Shown here: in pieces, positions 49,965 through 59,886 of the stretch
Numbering within the stretch: the stretch's first letter is position 1
Layout: every line of letters begins with the position of its first letter
From: JANNYA01 sp031422315
Lineage (GTDB): Bacteria; Pseudomonadota; Gammaproteobacteria; Xanthomonadales; SZUA-5
Reading direction: 5' to 3'
Assembly (NCBI GenBank): GCA_031422315.1
Contig: JANOQN010000014.1
Span: forward strand, 62,001 to 126,000
Length of the DNA: 64,000 nt
The notes under the pieces: model-generated
Seen by the model: the letters and a program-made list of their open reading frames with translations, nothing else
What the model was told of the DNA's origin: nothing
The model's database searches: none
Made by a program: the position numbers and the translations under genes

Positions 49965-52205
49965 CTATCTACGAACCCCAAACTCCACGCCGACATAGCG
50001 CGGCTGATTGATAAATGCGGTCAAGTTGTTGAAATCGACTGCACCCACGGCTTCGAACTCGTTCAAAATGTTGCGGCCGACTAGCGCCACTTCATAGCCG
50101 CCATCGTTCCACAAATAGCCCAATCGCAGGCCGCCTTGTAAGAGTGGATCACCAACGAACTCGCGGCTTTCATACAAGAAGAAGTTGACTTTGGTGCGGT
50201 ATGACCAATCCGATAGCGCATAAAATTCGCCGGTTTGCGTTGGAATGGCGTAACGCAACGACAGATTGCCGGTAAATTTCGGCGCTTGTGGCAGTGGGTT
50301 GCCATCAATTAACACCGTGCCAGCAGTCGGCCCGCGCGGGTCAAGCACGGTGCAGCTGCTACCGCAAGGCTGCACGGCGAGGGTTTTGTCATCCAGCTCG
50401 GTATCGTTGTAAGAAAAGCCCGCATTTACCGTGAACTGGCTGCCTAACCTGGCTTCGAACTCTAACTCTGCGCCTCGGCCATTGGCTTTGTCGGCATTGA
50501 TCAGGGTGTTGAAGTTCGCCGCACCGCCGACTGCGGTCAACTGGATATCTTCAACGCGGTAGTCAAACAATGTGAAGTCAAACCGCGCCCGATTGTCAAA
50601 CAAATCCGCCTTATAGCCAATTTCAAACGACTGCACCGTTTCCGAATCCGCTACTGAAACCGTGTTGCCAAACAGCAAGCGGCCTTGAATCGCTGGGGCT
50701 CGGTAGCCGGTCGCGAATCGCGCGTACAGCTGGGCATCATTGGCCAGTGTGTAGCGCGCATTGATATTGCCGCTGAGGTTTTGATCATCCGGGCTGACCC
50801 GAATTGGCGCTAACGCACCAGCGCCAATCGGCGACGATAAGCGCTCGGCAACAAACTCCTTGGAATCATCGCTGTAGCGTAAACCAGCCGCAACGCGAAG
50901 CTGCGGCGTAAACAAGTAGCCCGCTTCGCCAAACAGCGCATAAGAGCGCGAATCTTGCCGCTGCCGCGCGACGCCGTTGACGGTGCTGCCTGCCAAAGTG
51001 TTGTAGCTAATGTTGTCCAGATTCAAGTTTTCATCATAGACCAGCGCGCCGAGCTGCCAATCCAGCGCTTGGTCGATAGCCGATTCCAGCCGAAGTTCCT
51101 GGCTTAGCTGGCGATGGCTTGGAATACCATCGCCCGATTCTGCCGGGAACGGAATGAAGCCGCGGCCAAACGGGGGTGCGAAGCTGGCGCCAAAGCCGCC
51201 GTCGACATCGCCGCGCGCGAACATTTCAACCGATTCATACGCGGTGATTGAGTACAAACGCAGCTCGCCCATTTCCCAGCTCAAGCGCGCATTGGCACCT
51301 GCGGTGTCAATGAACGACGCCGCTGGCGCGTCTTGCGAATAGCGATCAAAGCGATAGTCCGGCACCAGCTGATTGCTGCCCTGCTGGATGATGTTGGCCT
51401 GAAAAATCGCGTTTCCGCCCCGGCCACGACGGCCATGCGCGTTGAACAGCGCTTCAAAGCCATTGCCCGACTCAAACAGCCACTGACCGCGCACTGCAAG
51501 TTCGGTAAAATCGCCGAGTGAAACGCCGCCTGGACGGGTGTTGTCGACATAGCCATCGCGTTCTTGATACAAGATCGAGAGCCGCGCGGACGAGCGCTCG
51601 GTGACTGCGCCGCTAACTGCGCTTTCAAAATTCTTGGTCGAGAAACGGCCAAATCCCAAACGCGCGTAGCCCTCAGTAACTTGCGAAGGCCGTGCAGATT
51701 CAAATTTGACTACACCGGCCGGCGTATTACGGCCAAACAGCGTGCCTTGCGGGCCGCGCAGCACTTCAACGCGATCTAAATCGAAAATCGGGAAGCCTTT
51801 CAGCGTTGGATTTTCCAGCAGCACATCGTCATAAATCATCGAAACTGGCTGGCTGGCGTTCAAATCGAAATCGGTATTGCCCAAGCCGCGTATGTAAAAA
51901 CGCGGAAATGTGCGGCCAAACGAAGATTCTGCATACAAGCTCGGCGATTTCGCGCTGAGCTGCAAAATATCATCGCCTGACGAGCCATAGGCGGCGAGGC
52001 GTTCGGTGTCGATCACCGAAACCGCCGACGGCACATCGTTAATGCGCTCTGCACGGCGCTGCGCGGTGACAACGATGGCATCGAGCCGCCCTTCTTCGAT
52101 CGCGGCTTCGGTCTCGTTTTCGGCAGTTTGCGCATAAATGGGGCTGCTGAGCAGCGCGGCGACGATCAATGTAAGCGGTTTGACGAGTGGATAACTGGGG
52201 GTCAT
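49965..52205 (-). CDS. TonB-dependent receptor
   Basis: A 746-residue outer-membrane receptor starting MTPSYPLVKPLTLIVAALLS with signal cleavage after IYA. TonB box and plug: LDAIVVTAQRRAERINDVPS, FPRFYIRGLGNTDFDL, DRVEVLRGPQGTLFGRNTPA. The barrel closes with YVGVEFGVRR. The plug is of the FecA/CirA-like Caulobacter-type receptor group used for siderophores or carbohydrates; no cognate transporter is adjacent. A longer frame upstream is not used because the signal peptide starts here. Confidence 0.88.
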   Translation of the reverse strand: MTPSYPLVKPLTLIVAALLSSPIYAQTAENETEAAIEEGRLDAIVVTAQRRAERINDVPSAVSVIDTERLAAYGSSGDDILQLSAKSPSLYAESSFGRTFPRFYIRGLGNTDFDLNASQPVSMIYDDVLLENPTLKGFPIFDLDRVEVLRGPQGTLFGRNTPAGVVKFESARPSQVTEGYARLGFGRFSTKNFESAVSGAVTERSSARLSILYQERDGYVDNTRPGGVSLGDFTELAVRGQWLFESGNGFEALFNAHGRRGRGGNAIFQANIIQQGSNQLVPDYRFDRYSQDAPAASFIDTAGANARLSWEMGELRLYSITAYESVEMFARGDVDGGFGASFAPPFGRGFIPFPAESGDGIPSHRQLSQELRLESAIDQALDWQLGALVYDENLNLDNISYNTLAGSTVNGVARQRQDSRSYALFGEAGYLFTPQLRVAAGLRYSDDSKEFVAERLSSPIGAGALAPIRVSPDDQNLSGNINARYTLANDAQLYARFATGYRAPAIQGRLLFGNTVSVADSETVQSFEIGYKADLFDNRARFDFTLFDYRVEDIQLTAVGGAANFNTLINADKANGRGAELEFEARLGSQFTVNAGFSYNDTELDDKTLAVQPCGSSCTVLDPRGPTAGTVLIDGNPLPQAPKFTGNLSLRYAIPTQTGEFYALSDWSYRTKVNFFLYESREFVGDPLLQGGLRLGYLWNDGGYEVALVGRNILNEFEAVGAVDFNNLTAFINQPRYVGVEFGVRR

Positions 52206-52496
52206 TAGGAAGTCCTGAGTGGAAAACAAAATACCTGTGGAGGCTACCGAAAAAGAGTCGAACATTTTGTCTAGCTTTCGAAATAACTGCAAAAATGTGG
52301 TGATTGGTTAAATTAATCGCGCAAAAGACGCAAATTGACCCAGAAATATGCACAAGTATTTCAAGAGCTCGTCAAGTAAAGCGGTTGGTCAGGTCATTCC
52401 CAACAAACTTTTGTGGATCAAACGCTAAGAATGCCAATCAGTCGCGATTAGGCATTCACTTGTTACCCTCCGCGCTGATTATTTTGGGTGTTTGTC

Positions 52497-53327
52497 ATGC
52501 GTAAACCGGTTGTCAATATTGCGGTACAGGCTGCGCGCGCGGCGGGCAAAGTTATCTTGCGATCCTTAGCCAAGCGTGATTCGATCAAGATCGAAGAGAA
52601 AAGCCGCATGGATTTCACCACCGAAGTGGATCGCCAAAGCGAGATGGAAATCATTAAAGAGCTGCGTCGAGCCTATCCAGATCATGCGATTCTGGCGGAA
52701 GAATCCGGCATGCAGCAGCCTAAAACCGCATCTGAAGCGCGCTACACCTGGGTAGTTGACCCGCTCGATGGCACCAGCAACTTTACCCGTGGCTACCCAC
52801 ACTTTTCGATCTCGATTGGCCTGTTAGATCAAGGCGTGCCCATTGCCGGCGTGATCTACAACCCACTCAATGAGGAGCTTTACACCGCTTACAAAGGCTC
52901 CGGCGCGTTTATTAATGATCGGCGTATGCGCATCGGCCAACGCATTGGCGTTGCGGGCGCTTTGATTGGCACCGGATTTTCACCCCGCACGCGTGATCGC
53001 TTGCCGCTACAACAGCGCATCGTTGCTAAGCTGCTCGATGAAGCCGAAGATTTACGCAGATCAGGCTCCGCCGCACTTGATTTATGTTTCGTTGCAAACG
53101 CAAGGATCGATGGCTTTTTTGAAATGGGCCTGAAATCCTGGGACATCGCCGCAGGCGTGCTCATGGTGCGTGAAGCAGGGGGCACTTGCCTAGATTTCAA
53201 CGGCGCAGAGCAATATCTAGAGTCCGGCAATGTGATCGCTGGCAACTTAAAAGTCTGTGCGCAGATGCTCTCCAGAATTCAAGGCACGCTTAAAAGTGTC
53301 GCTGAGGCGAAGGCTGGCGAGGGCTAG
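52497..53327 (+). CDS. suhB: Inositol-1-monophosphatase (SuhB)
   Basis: A 276-residue cytoplasmic phosphatase that also aids ribosomal RNA transcription in related bacteria. Start MRKPVVNIAVQAARAAGK. The metal-binding blocks are LAEESG, WVVDPLDGTSNFTRGYPHFS and SWDIAAGVLMVREAGGT. Length and order fit SuhB. Transcribed alone between two minus-strand genes. Confidence 0.94.
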   Translation: MRKPVVNIAVQAARAAGKVILRSLAKRDSIKIEEKSRMDFTTEVDRQSEMEIIKELRRAYPDHAILAEESGMQQPKTASEARYTWVVDPLDGTSNFTRGYPHFSISIGLLDQGVPIAGVIYNPLNEELYTAYKGSGAFINDRRMRIGQRIGVAGALIGTGFSPRTRDRLPLQQRIVAKLLDEAEDLRRSGSAALDLCFVANARIDGFFEMGLKSWDIAAGVLMVREAGGTCLDFNGAEQYLESGNVIAGNLKVCAQMLSRIQGTLKSVAEAKAGEG

Positions 53328-53361
53328 ATTGCTTAGTAACCCATTCGAAAGACCGAGCGCG

Positions 53362-53868
53362 CTAGCGATTTAACATTGGCGGCATTGCAATACGTTGCCA
53401 GCAAGTAGAGTGAAAAGGCCGCTCAATGCTCAGGTCCATCACAAACAGTTCTATTCGAGCTTTCCAATTTGAGCGAGCAAAGTAAATTTTATCCGATTGA
53501 ATGCGAATCTGCTCGGCAACGTCAATAGGCACAAGCTCAATCCTCGCCTTGATTGGCACCGTCAAAGTGGTTTTGCCAGTTTCTATTAGCTCAAGTGATG
53601 GATTCAGGGTTAGGCAAATTTTGCCTGGATTGGTGATAGTTGATGATGATTTCACCCAACGTTTTACGATGTAATCTTCAATCGAAACGCCAAACAGGGA
53701 AGGCATTTGATCAACTAAAGTAATTGCTAGATGAGGCAAATCCATGCCGCTGGTCGGGCAACGACACCAAGCGAGAATAGCTGGACATTCAGCCAATACT
53801 CTGGTCAATCTGGTTAACGACACCGGGTTCGTCCCAATCAAGCCGTATGCGGTAGGCAGTGGTTTCAT
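53362..53868 (-). CDS. Hypothetical protein, last gene of an envelope operon
   Basis: A 168-residue protein without signal peptide: MKPLPTAYGLIGTNPVSLTR, LLAECP-like start, then ICLTLNPSLELIETGKTTLT, VPIKARIELVPIDVAEQIRI and a final IELFVMDLSIERPFHSTCWQ. It looks like a beta-rich domain. No family recognised. Its ATG overlaps the preceding gene's stop by four bases (ATGA). It is the end of the four-gene run, followed by 34 bases before suhB. Confidence 0.65.
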   Translation of the reverse strand: MKPLPTAYGLIGTNPVSLTRLTRVLAECPAILAWCRCPTSGMDLPHLAITLVDQMPSLFGVSIEDYIVKRWVKSSSTITNPGKICLTLNPSLELIETGKTTLTVPIKARIELVPIDVAEQIRIQSDKIYFARSNWKARIELFVMDLSIERPFHSTCWQRIAMPPMLNR

Positions 53869-54662
53869 GTAGGAATATCCGGCACAGCGCGCACTCGGAC
53901 TTTTAATGAGTCTCGACGCCGTACTACCAGTGGCACCAAAGAAAGTTTCACTCTACGTTGAGCTCCACCACCTGAAAGAAAATAAGCTAGCGTCGCGCCA
54001 CCGGCTGCTGCCGTTGAGACTTGAGCTGCTGAGTATTCTGTGTTTCCTTCAGTAGGGGGCGGAACTGGAGGAACTGGAGGAACTGCACTGCGGGTCTGGC
54101 AATCCAGGAAAAGCAAGACTTCACTTTTCGGTGCATTTACGCCTAAATCAGCTGTAGGTTTGCTTTCCCTGAAGTAAGTGCGCATTAGCGTGCCGGGTTT
54201 CGGGAATTGATCTACGACTAATCCATTTTTTTGCAAATTTTGGCCGATTGCGCAGACAAAAAAATGCGCAATTGGATCGAAGCTCAACCCTTCACTGGGT
54301 TTAACGGGATTGGGTACCGCAAAGTTTTCTTCTACTAGCTTTCTCGAAAAATCTTGCAGTTTAAAGTATGGATATACCCCAACATAAACCGTAACATTGT
54401 GGCCTTTGCATACTTGCACGCCAGACCTAAAATGCGGATTAGTTTCCAGAATGCTCAAGTGATTTTTCGGATTTTTAGTTTCACGAAAGACTGGAAAAAA
54501 ATTCAAATCGCTCCCATATTTTTTGAAAGCTGCTACTTTAAATTTTGAGCCGATGAGTTTTGCTTGTTCGCCCAAATTAATCGGCGAGCAGCTCGAAGTA
54601 TTCGCAGATGAAATGGCTAATAAAATTGCAAGAAGTGTTGAAAATGCAGTCTCAGTCTTCAT
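53865..54662 (-). CDS. Exported hypothetical protein with proline linker and C-terminal helix
   Basis: A 265-residue exported protein. Signal peptide MKTETAFSTLLAILLAISSA. A beta/alpha globular part (VCKGHNVTVYVGVYPYFKLQ, FDPIAHFFVCAIGQNLQK) is followed by a proline linker (VPPVPPVPPPTEGN), a small hydrophobic helix (GGATLAYFLSGGG) and a basic tail (QRRVKLSLVPLVVRRRDSLK). The hydrophobic helix near the end could anchor it. Overlaps the genes on both sides by four bases. I recognise no family. Confidence 0.65.
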   Translation of the reverse strand: MKTETAFSTLLAILLAISSANTSSCSPINLGEQAKLIGSKFKVAAFKKYGSDLNFFPVFRETKNPKNHLSILETNPHFRSGVQVCKGHNVTVYVGVYPYFKLQDFSRKLVEENFAVPNPVKPSEGLSFDPIAHFFVCAIGQNLQKNGLVVDQFPKPGTLMRTYFRESKPTADLGVNAPKSEVLLFLDCQTRSAVPPVPPVPPPTEGNTEYSAAQVSTAAAGGATLAYFLSGGGAQRRVKLSLVPLVVRRRDSLKVRVRAVPDIPT

Positions 54663-56635
54663 GACCCAAGCCCATCACTTGGCCCAGGCTTCGGACCCGC
54701 AGCGCGGCGGCTGACAAGTTTATCCAACAAATCAAACCAAAATGGCGCACCAAAACTCACCATCAGCGCCGTCATGAGCCAGCCAGCGAAGCTGGGCAAT
54801 AGCGTGGCAAGATTCCAAGAGACGCCAATGACGCATGTTCCAATAAACCAGGGCAAAGTAATAAAAAACATTAGGTTAATCCAGGCGGCGCGCGGCAATT
54901 TCCACACCACGAAAAGCTGAATCAACAACGCGAGTATTGGCATCAAAAAATAACAAATGCTGTAAGCGCTTTTTTCTTTGGGCATAGCCCACCAGCGCAT
55001 TTTCTCTCCAAGCTTCCAAAACGGCGCGATATCGTCAACGAGTTTGGACGTTTGAATAAAGCTTTCATTTAGAATCGTAGTTTGCTCTTGAAATTTTTTC
55101 AGCTCAGATTTCCAAGCGTTTAAAGCCGCGGTCGTGAGTTGGACGCGGCTAACCGCATCACTTGCCTTTGTAGTCCTAAACAACTCGCAGCTCGCTTGCG
55201 TCAAATCGGTATTCCAGGAATAAGCTACGTTGCTGATAAACTGGCATTTGTCTGCAGTCTTGAGCGATTGTTGTTGTAAGGCGCAGGAACTTGGCAGCAA
55301 AGATTCTTCGGTTTTCGACTTTGCAGCTTCATCACTTTTTTTCGGAATACTCGGCGATACGTTGCCGCACGAAGTTTGGGCAATTTGGGACATGAGTGCC
55401 GTTGCATCCTCTGCTTCAAGCAGCAACAAACCCTCTGCTTGTATCGATGGATTGCTAAGCGTCAGCAGAACTGTTTCGCGTGCGCGCTTGGAAATTTTTA
55501 TCAATGCGTCGGGCATTGAAAGATCGGTGACGTCCCACTCGGCTGTGCGGGCTCGCTCTTGAAGGACGAGCATGGGTATGAGCTGGCTTCCATTTCTGTC
55601 GCCTGAGCTGACAATTTGCGCGCCAAGTTGAGCAGCGCTCTGGCGCAATGCGGGTTTTTCGAACAATTGTTTAGCAATGCTAAAACTATCAAAGTTAAAC
55701 ATCGCCGCAAACGCAAAAGCGAAAACGCCGAGCAGCAAAATTGATCGTCGCTTAAACCATCCGGTAGCCCGGTCCATTACTGCGTCGTACCAGCGCTCCA
55801 AACCGAGACTGAGCTGCTGCAAATCATAGTTTGAGGAATTCAAAATTGGTTGAAGGCTTTGCGCAAGCGAGTCGGGCAAAACGCCACTGCGCACTATGTT
55901 TTGAACAAGCTCGAAGCTCATTTCTTTGATTGGCAATGCTTTACAAACAGCATCAACTACATCTTGGCTCGCACCCGATGACAGCTTAGCGATTAGCACT
56001 AAGGAATTTCGTAGTTCACCTTGCGGCAATTGCGATGCGAGATTGTCCAAAGCTTTTACAACTTCATCTTTGTTAAGTGCACTTAGGGCGTTTACCAGTT
56101 TCTCCAGATTAATCGCTGTGCCTTTACATTCTTCAAGTAAATCAACTATTTTAATTAATGTATTTTCGCTATCCCTATTTTCCAATTGTTTGATTAAGAA
56201 CGCGCGCATCTCTGCGTCTAAAAATATCAGCGTGCGTCCGTAGCGGCTAATCAGTTGGTCTAAAAGTGCTTGAGAAATCAAATTTGAAGGCACATAGCTA
56301 GGCTCTGTGTTCATGCCATTCAACCCAACCTCTGGTTTTTCGAGCGCCTTTAGTAGCGGGTGGCTCAATAAATCTATTACTGGCTTAGCTGATAAATTCG
56401 CAACTTTTTGCGTCGAAAAAATTCCATGCACTATTAGCAATAATCTTTTAGGCCAGGAATTAACTGTCTCTTTAGCCGGGCCATTGAGCATTTCAATCAG
56501 AAATTTGCTCATGGCCTTACCACGGATATTGGTGAACGAATGCACTGCCTCCAGCAAAAAAGAACAAGCTGCCGCTAGTAAAAAGTAAAGCGCAACCATT
56601 CCAATTGCGACTTCAAGTAATACGCTCATATTCAT
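54659..56635 (-). CDS. Large membrane protein with WYD..MDR.TGWFKRR motif
   Basis: A 658-residue protein. An N-terminal membrane helix (LEVAIGMVALYFLLAAACSF) is followed by a long helical cytoplasmic part (about residues 60-270). Then come the motif LERWYDAVMDRATGWFKRRS and a helix LLLGVFAFAFAAMFNF. After a long soluble segment with many charged residues, four or so C-terminal helices close the protein (YFLMPILALLIQLFVVWKLP, NLMFFITLPWFIGTCVIGVS, FAGWLMTALMVSFGAPFWFD). This motif occurs in many uncharacterised bacterial membrane proteins. Its ATGA overlap with the next gene means the three are translated together. Confidence 0.75.
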   Translation of the reverse strand: MNMSVLLEVAIGMVALYFLLAAACSFLLEAVHSFTNIRGKAMSKFLIEMLNGPAKETVNSWPKRLLLIVHGIFSTQKVANLSAKPVIDLLSHPLLKALEKPEVGLNGMNTEPSYVPSNLISQALLDQLISRYGRTLIFLDAEMRAFLIKQLENRDSENTLIKIVDLLEECKGTAINLEKLVNALSALNKDEVVKALDNLASQLPQGELRNSLVLIAKLSSGASQDVVDAVCKALPIKEMSFELVQNIVRSGVLPDSLAQSLQPILNSSNYDLQQLSLGLERWYDAVMDRATGWFKRRSILLLGVFAFAFAAMFNFDSFSIAKQLFEKPALRQSAAQLGAQIVSSGDRNGSQLIPMLVLQERARTAEWDVTDLSMPDALIKISKRARETVLLTLSNPSIQAEGLLLLEAEDATALMSQIAQTSCGNVSPSIPKKSDEAAKSKTEESLLPSSCALQQQSLKTADKCQFISNVAYSWNTDLTQASCELFRTTKASDAVSRVQLTTAALNAWKSELKKFQEQTTILNESFIQTSKLVDDIAPFWKLGEKMRWWAMPKEKSAYSICYFLMPILALLIQLFVVWKLPRAAWINLMFFITLPWFIGTCVIGVSWNLATLLPSFAGWLMTALMVSFGAPFWFDLLDKLVSRRAAGPKPGPSDGLGS

Positions 56636-56679
56636 AAGAAATACTCCAAGCTTCCCAAACTAAGTTTTATCGAACAGCG

Positions 56680-57249
56680 CTATTTGCGCGTCTCAACTAC
56701 GCAGATATAGAGTCCACTGGCATTTTTTACTTTACCGGCAGCATCTAGGCGCACTTCCTTGACACCCACCGAATCGCCTTCATTGCCGCCGACAGTTCGT
56801 AAGTAGCCGCCTTTGCTGTCAGTGCCAACCTCTACGACAACGGCTGAATGAGATTCATAGGCCTTGTTCGCCTGAGCAAAGGCATAGTCGAAATGATTGC
56901 CCGCTCTATTGTTTTGCAAAATGTCGCCGACCGAGGGCGAGTACGCCGGGACAGGGTGGCCACGAAACACACCGACTTGAAGTAATTGATTGCTAATCGC
57001 CTTATGCACGAACCGCGAATGCGCAGAAGCGAAATGGAATTCTTCGGAACTGGCACCGGCTTCTTTGACGCACCACGACACAAAAACCGCAGACCAGGGC
57101 GTTTTTACCCCCGGAAATGTCGCGATTCCCTGCCAATAGCGTTCGATTTGGGCTGCGAGCAAAGGCTCTTGCTCACGCATCAAGTGATATCTATCGAACT
57201 GTTGTAAAGCAGTGTTGGCTAGTTTTTTTGCAAAGATTGAAGTTGCCAT
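56680..57249 (-). CDS. DUF2272-like protein (possible cell-wall or peptide hydrolase)
   Basis: A 189-residue protein starting MATSIFAKKLANTALQQFDR. The middle WSAVFVSWCVKEAGASSEEF, FASAHSRFVHKAI, and DILQNNRAGNHFDYAFAQAN fit the DUF2272 pattern, a papain/CHAP-like fold with a conserved cysteine (SWC) and a histidine (SHSAVVVEVG). Such proteins may cut peptides in peptidoglycan. No signal peptide seen. It is the first gene of the operon, 44 bases before the large membrane protein. The fold is likely; activity not shown. Confidence 0.72.
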   Translation of the reverse strand: MATSIFAKKLANTALQQFDRYHLMREQEPLLAAQIERYWQGIATFPGVKTPWSAVFVSWCVKEAGASSEEFHFASAHSRFVHKAISNQLLQVGVFRGHPVPAYSPSVGDILQNNRAGNHFDYAFAQANKAYESHSAVVVEVGTDSKGGYLRTVGGNEGDSVGVKEVRLDAAGKVKNASGLYICVVETRK

Positions 57250-57361
57250 GTGCGCGGTCCTTTCGGTGGTTTGTGATCTCCACCATAAAGAGTTTGCAAT
57301 TGGCAAATCCTCTCACATGTATTTTCAACTTTCTTTTGTCTTGAAGTTTAGGCCAATCAAA

Positions 57362-59077
57362 TCACTCATGCGCCGAACAATGCCCAAACTTCGGCATGCC
57401 CTGAACTTTTTGGGCGTTAAGAATATCAAGCTGCCAGCTGCCGCCATCCAAAACTTGCGCACTTTCCAGCTTTAGCAGAGCTTGAGGCTGTGCTGCTAGC
57501 ACTGGACTTTCATAGCCGTTCGCAAACAGCACCGATGGCGAACTAAAACCAAATTCAACTTCCATGCGATCAATATAGCTGCCCTGCTGTAGTGCAATGT
57601 TCAATTGGTGCGTGCTGTTTGCGCCCAGCAGCTGCGGATTAAGCGCCAACGCGCGGCGCACCCAGGCTTGCGATTCGGCGGCTGGCACACTGTCATGCCC
57701 TGGCAAATTTTGTGCGGCGAGAGCGCCGATTCCCAAGCTTCCTGAGGTAGTTGCGCCGTCTCGATCGCGCGCGTCATATAAAAACGCGGCACTGGCAAGC
57801 TCAAGCCCAGGTCGAGTTGGCATGACTAAACTCAAGCTGGCGTTGGCAGCATCGTCAAAGCAAGGATAGCCTGCGTCATTGCAGTAGCGCCCGCTATTTT
57901 CAACGCTAAAACTGCTCAGATTAGGCTGTGGCACGCCGTTAATCGCCGCGCCAAAGCGCTGAATATCGCGCAGATCATAGCCCCGCCACGCTGCTGCTGG
58001 CGCTTGATCCGCGTTGGCGTTTTTTGGATAGACATCCGTTGCTGCGTATTTGACCGGGCTCACTTTCACCGCGCGCCAGGCCACTTCTCGAATATGTCCC
58101 AGGTAACAATCGCCTTGCGGATGATGATCAGCTTGATAGGCCACGGCCATCAAATGCACATGCACTTCATTCCAAGGCACCGCCATAGCGTAAGTTTCCA
58201 ACACGGCAAAGCTGCCATCTTCTTCAGGATCAGCAGCCAACTCAATTCCGGTCTGGGCAAATCGCACGCGCCAATGTACCAGCCGATTGGCCTGCTCCGG
58301 GCTGGTTTGCAGCAGATTGCTTAAGTTCGGCACCTGATTCACAGCGTGGCTCAAATTACCAGCCACGGTTTTAGAAACCCCAAAGCGCACTTGCCAGCCG
58401 GTATCACAGGGTACATCGCTGGCGCCAAAACTAATGACATTAATGGAATCAGCCGCCGGCCCGTGTCCAGGACCGGGCTGAGCACTTGAATTAACAAGCG
58501 GCCCGGGCAGCGCGAATTCACCTTGCCCCGGCACGCTGGTGTGTTCGCCACCCACGATTTTATCAGCCGGAGTAATCGCAATTTCCCACCAGTGCCCTGT
58601 GCTGTTAAAAATAGGCGCATAGAACGACACTTCACCCGGCTGCGCTGCGCTAATTTGCATCGGATTGCGCAGGCGCGCGCTGATGATGTCCTGAAAATCT
58701 AAATGCATAATCCCGACGCCGGCAGAGCCATCTCCGCCTACCGCCAGCACGGTATTACTCAACCTTGCGTCCGCTGGGTTGGTATTGAGCGCTTTATGGA
58801 TATCAATATGAAAGCGGTTATTGATGCTGGCTGAAATTGGCGTAACCGCGCTGAAAGCGGTGTCGCCGCGTACATCCCAACTGGCTTCATCCCACCACAC
58901 CGTACTGGCTTGGCCGCTCGGCAAAGTGGCTGCATGATTGCCTTGAAATCGAAAATCTTCCTGAAATTGCAGTCCAGTCGGCGTACTAACGACGTTACCC
59001 GCAAGCGCTGATCCGCACGCTAGGCTTGCGCCAATTGCCGAGCAAAACAATATTTTCCTGGACCCGAATCGAATCAT
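57362..59077 (-). CDS. Large exported protein with C-terminal FANGYES motif
   Basis: A 571-residue exported protein. Signal peptide MIRFGSRKILFCSAIGASLA, cleaved near ALA-GN. Beta-rich repeats continue (LQFQEDFRFQGNHAATLPSG, GVGIMHLDFQDIISARLRNP, VSFYAPIFNSTGHWWEIAIT). Near the C-terminus SPSVLFANGYESPVLAAQ resembles the [IV]F.[AN]GFES ending common in secreted proteins of Xanthomonadales relatives. It may be a carbohydrate-binding or surface protein. No family named. Single gene with its own promoter region. Confidence 0.65.
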   Translation of the reverse strand: MIRFGSRKILFCSAIGASLACGSALAGNVVSTPTGLQFQEDFRFQGNHAATLPSGQASTVWWDEASWDVRGDTAFSAVTPISASINNRFHIDIHKALNTNPADARLSNTVLAVGGDGSAGVGIMHLDFQDIISARLRNPMQISAAQPGEVSFYAPIFNSTGHWWEIAITPADKIVGGEHTSVPGQGEFALPGPLVNSSAQPGPGHGPAADSINVISFGASDVPCDTGWQVRFGVSKTVAGNLSHAVNQVPNLSNLLQTSPEQANRLVHWRVRFAQTGIELAADPEEDGSFAVLETYAMAVPWNEVHVHLMAVAYQADHHPQGDCYLGHIREVAWRAVKVSPVKYAATDVYPKNANADQAPAAAWRGYDLRDIQRFGAAINGVPQPNLSSFSVENSGRYCNDAGYPCFDDAANASLSLVMPTRPGLELASAAFLYDARDRDGATTSGSLGIGALAAQNLPGHDSVPAAESQAWVRRALALNPQLLGANSTHQLNIALQQGSYIDRMEVEFGFSSPSVLFANGYESPVLAAQPQALLKLESAQVLDGGSWQLDILNAQKVQGMPKFGHCSAHE

Positions 59078-59240
59078 TTCAGCCGCCTAATGTCAAAAAT
59101 GCCGCAAAATAAAAATGGAAAAACGCTTTGCAATGTATCCAATACCTGCAACTCGATGCAAATCAAAAAACACTAAACAATAGACAGTTTTGCTTGAATT
59201 AGTTTTGCAAACGAACGTCGCTGTTAAAAGTTGGCAATTT

Positions 59241-59879
59241 TCATTCACCAAATCGCCAACCAGAACCTTTCAATCGCTCATCCATCGCTTTGCCTTTCGC
59301 ACAATCAGCACTGAAATACGGGTGTTGTGGATAGAGCACGCGGTAATAATAATTCGAGTTTTTTCGCGCAATTGCGTCGGGTATGCCAAACATCCGCTCC
59401 GTGCGATAGCGGCGCTGAATCGCTTGGCACTCGGTTTTAGCCTCGTTATATTCACCACGCGCGTGCATAGCTTCATGCACGAATACTGACACACTCCAAA
59501 TTTCTTGATCCGTTGCTTTTTGCGGGTTATCGATGTAATTAATCAATTTGGCGCACCAAGTATATTGCATGACAATTTCCCCGGTTTCCGGATTGGCATG
59601 CCCGGCAACGTTGAGATCGTTGTCAAAGATCGCATCAAATGCGGTATTGCAATGCACGCTAGCGGGCTTGTTATCAGCCAACTTGCTGGCAAAACGCGAT
59701 AATTGCTGCTCAAAGCGCCAATGACTTATTGGCATCCAGGCAGTGAGGCTAGCAATAATAATTAACGTGACTAAATAGCCCCAGTCAAAGCCGTCAAACT
59801 CAGCAAACGTTAGTTTTTGATTCAACAGCTCGCGAATAACCAGAAACCAGAAAAATATTGAAATACCGATCCATATCAT
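59241..59879 (-). CDS. Membrane-anchored zincin-like protein (HEAMH)
   Basis: A 212-residue protein starting MIWIGISIFFWFLVIRELLN, with two membrane helices near the N-terminus (second: GYLVTLIIIASLTAWMPIS). Later VFVHEAMHARGEYNEAKTEC has the zinc-binding HExxH sequence with a downstream glutamate, then conserved cysteines and QAIQRRYRTERMFG. So a periplasm-facing metalloprotease-like domain is likely. GGAAG precedes the ATG. It lies 7 bases after xerD on the same strand. Confidence 0.65.
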   Translation of the reverse strand: MIWIGISIFFWFLVIRELLNQKLTFAEFDGFDWGYLVTLIIIASLTAWMPISHWRFEQQLSRFASKLADNKPASVHCNTAFDAIFDNDLNVAGHANPETGEIVMQYTWCAKLINYIDNPQKATDQEIWSVSVFVHEAMHARGEYNEAKTECQAIQRRYRTERMFGIPDAIARKNSNYYYRVLYPQHPYFSADCAKGKAMDERLKGSGWRFGE

Positions 59880-59886
59880 GCTTCCG

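Noticed and set aside
53865..54662. Lipoprotein signal in the exported 265-residue protein
   Set aside because: The cysteine after SSANTSS lacks the usual L-x-[AG]-C lipobox, so a plain Sec signal is preferred.
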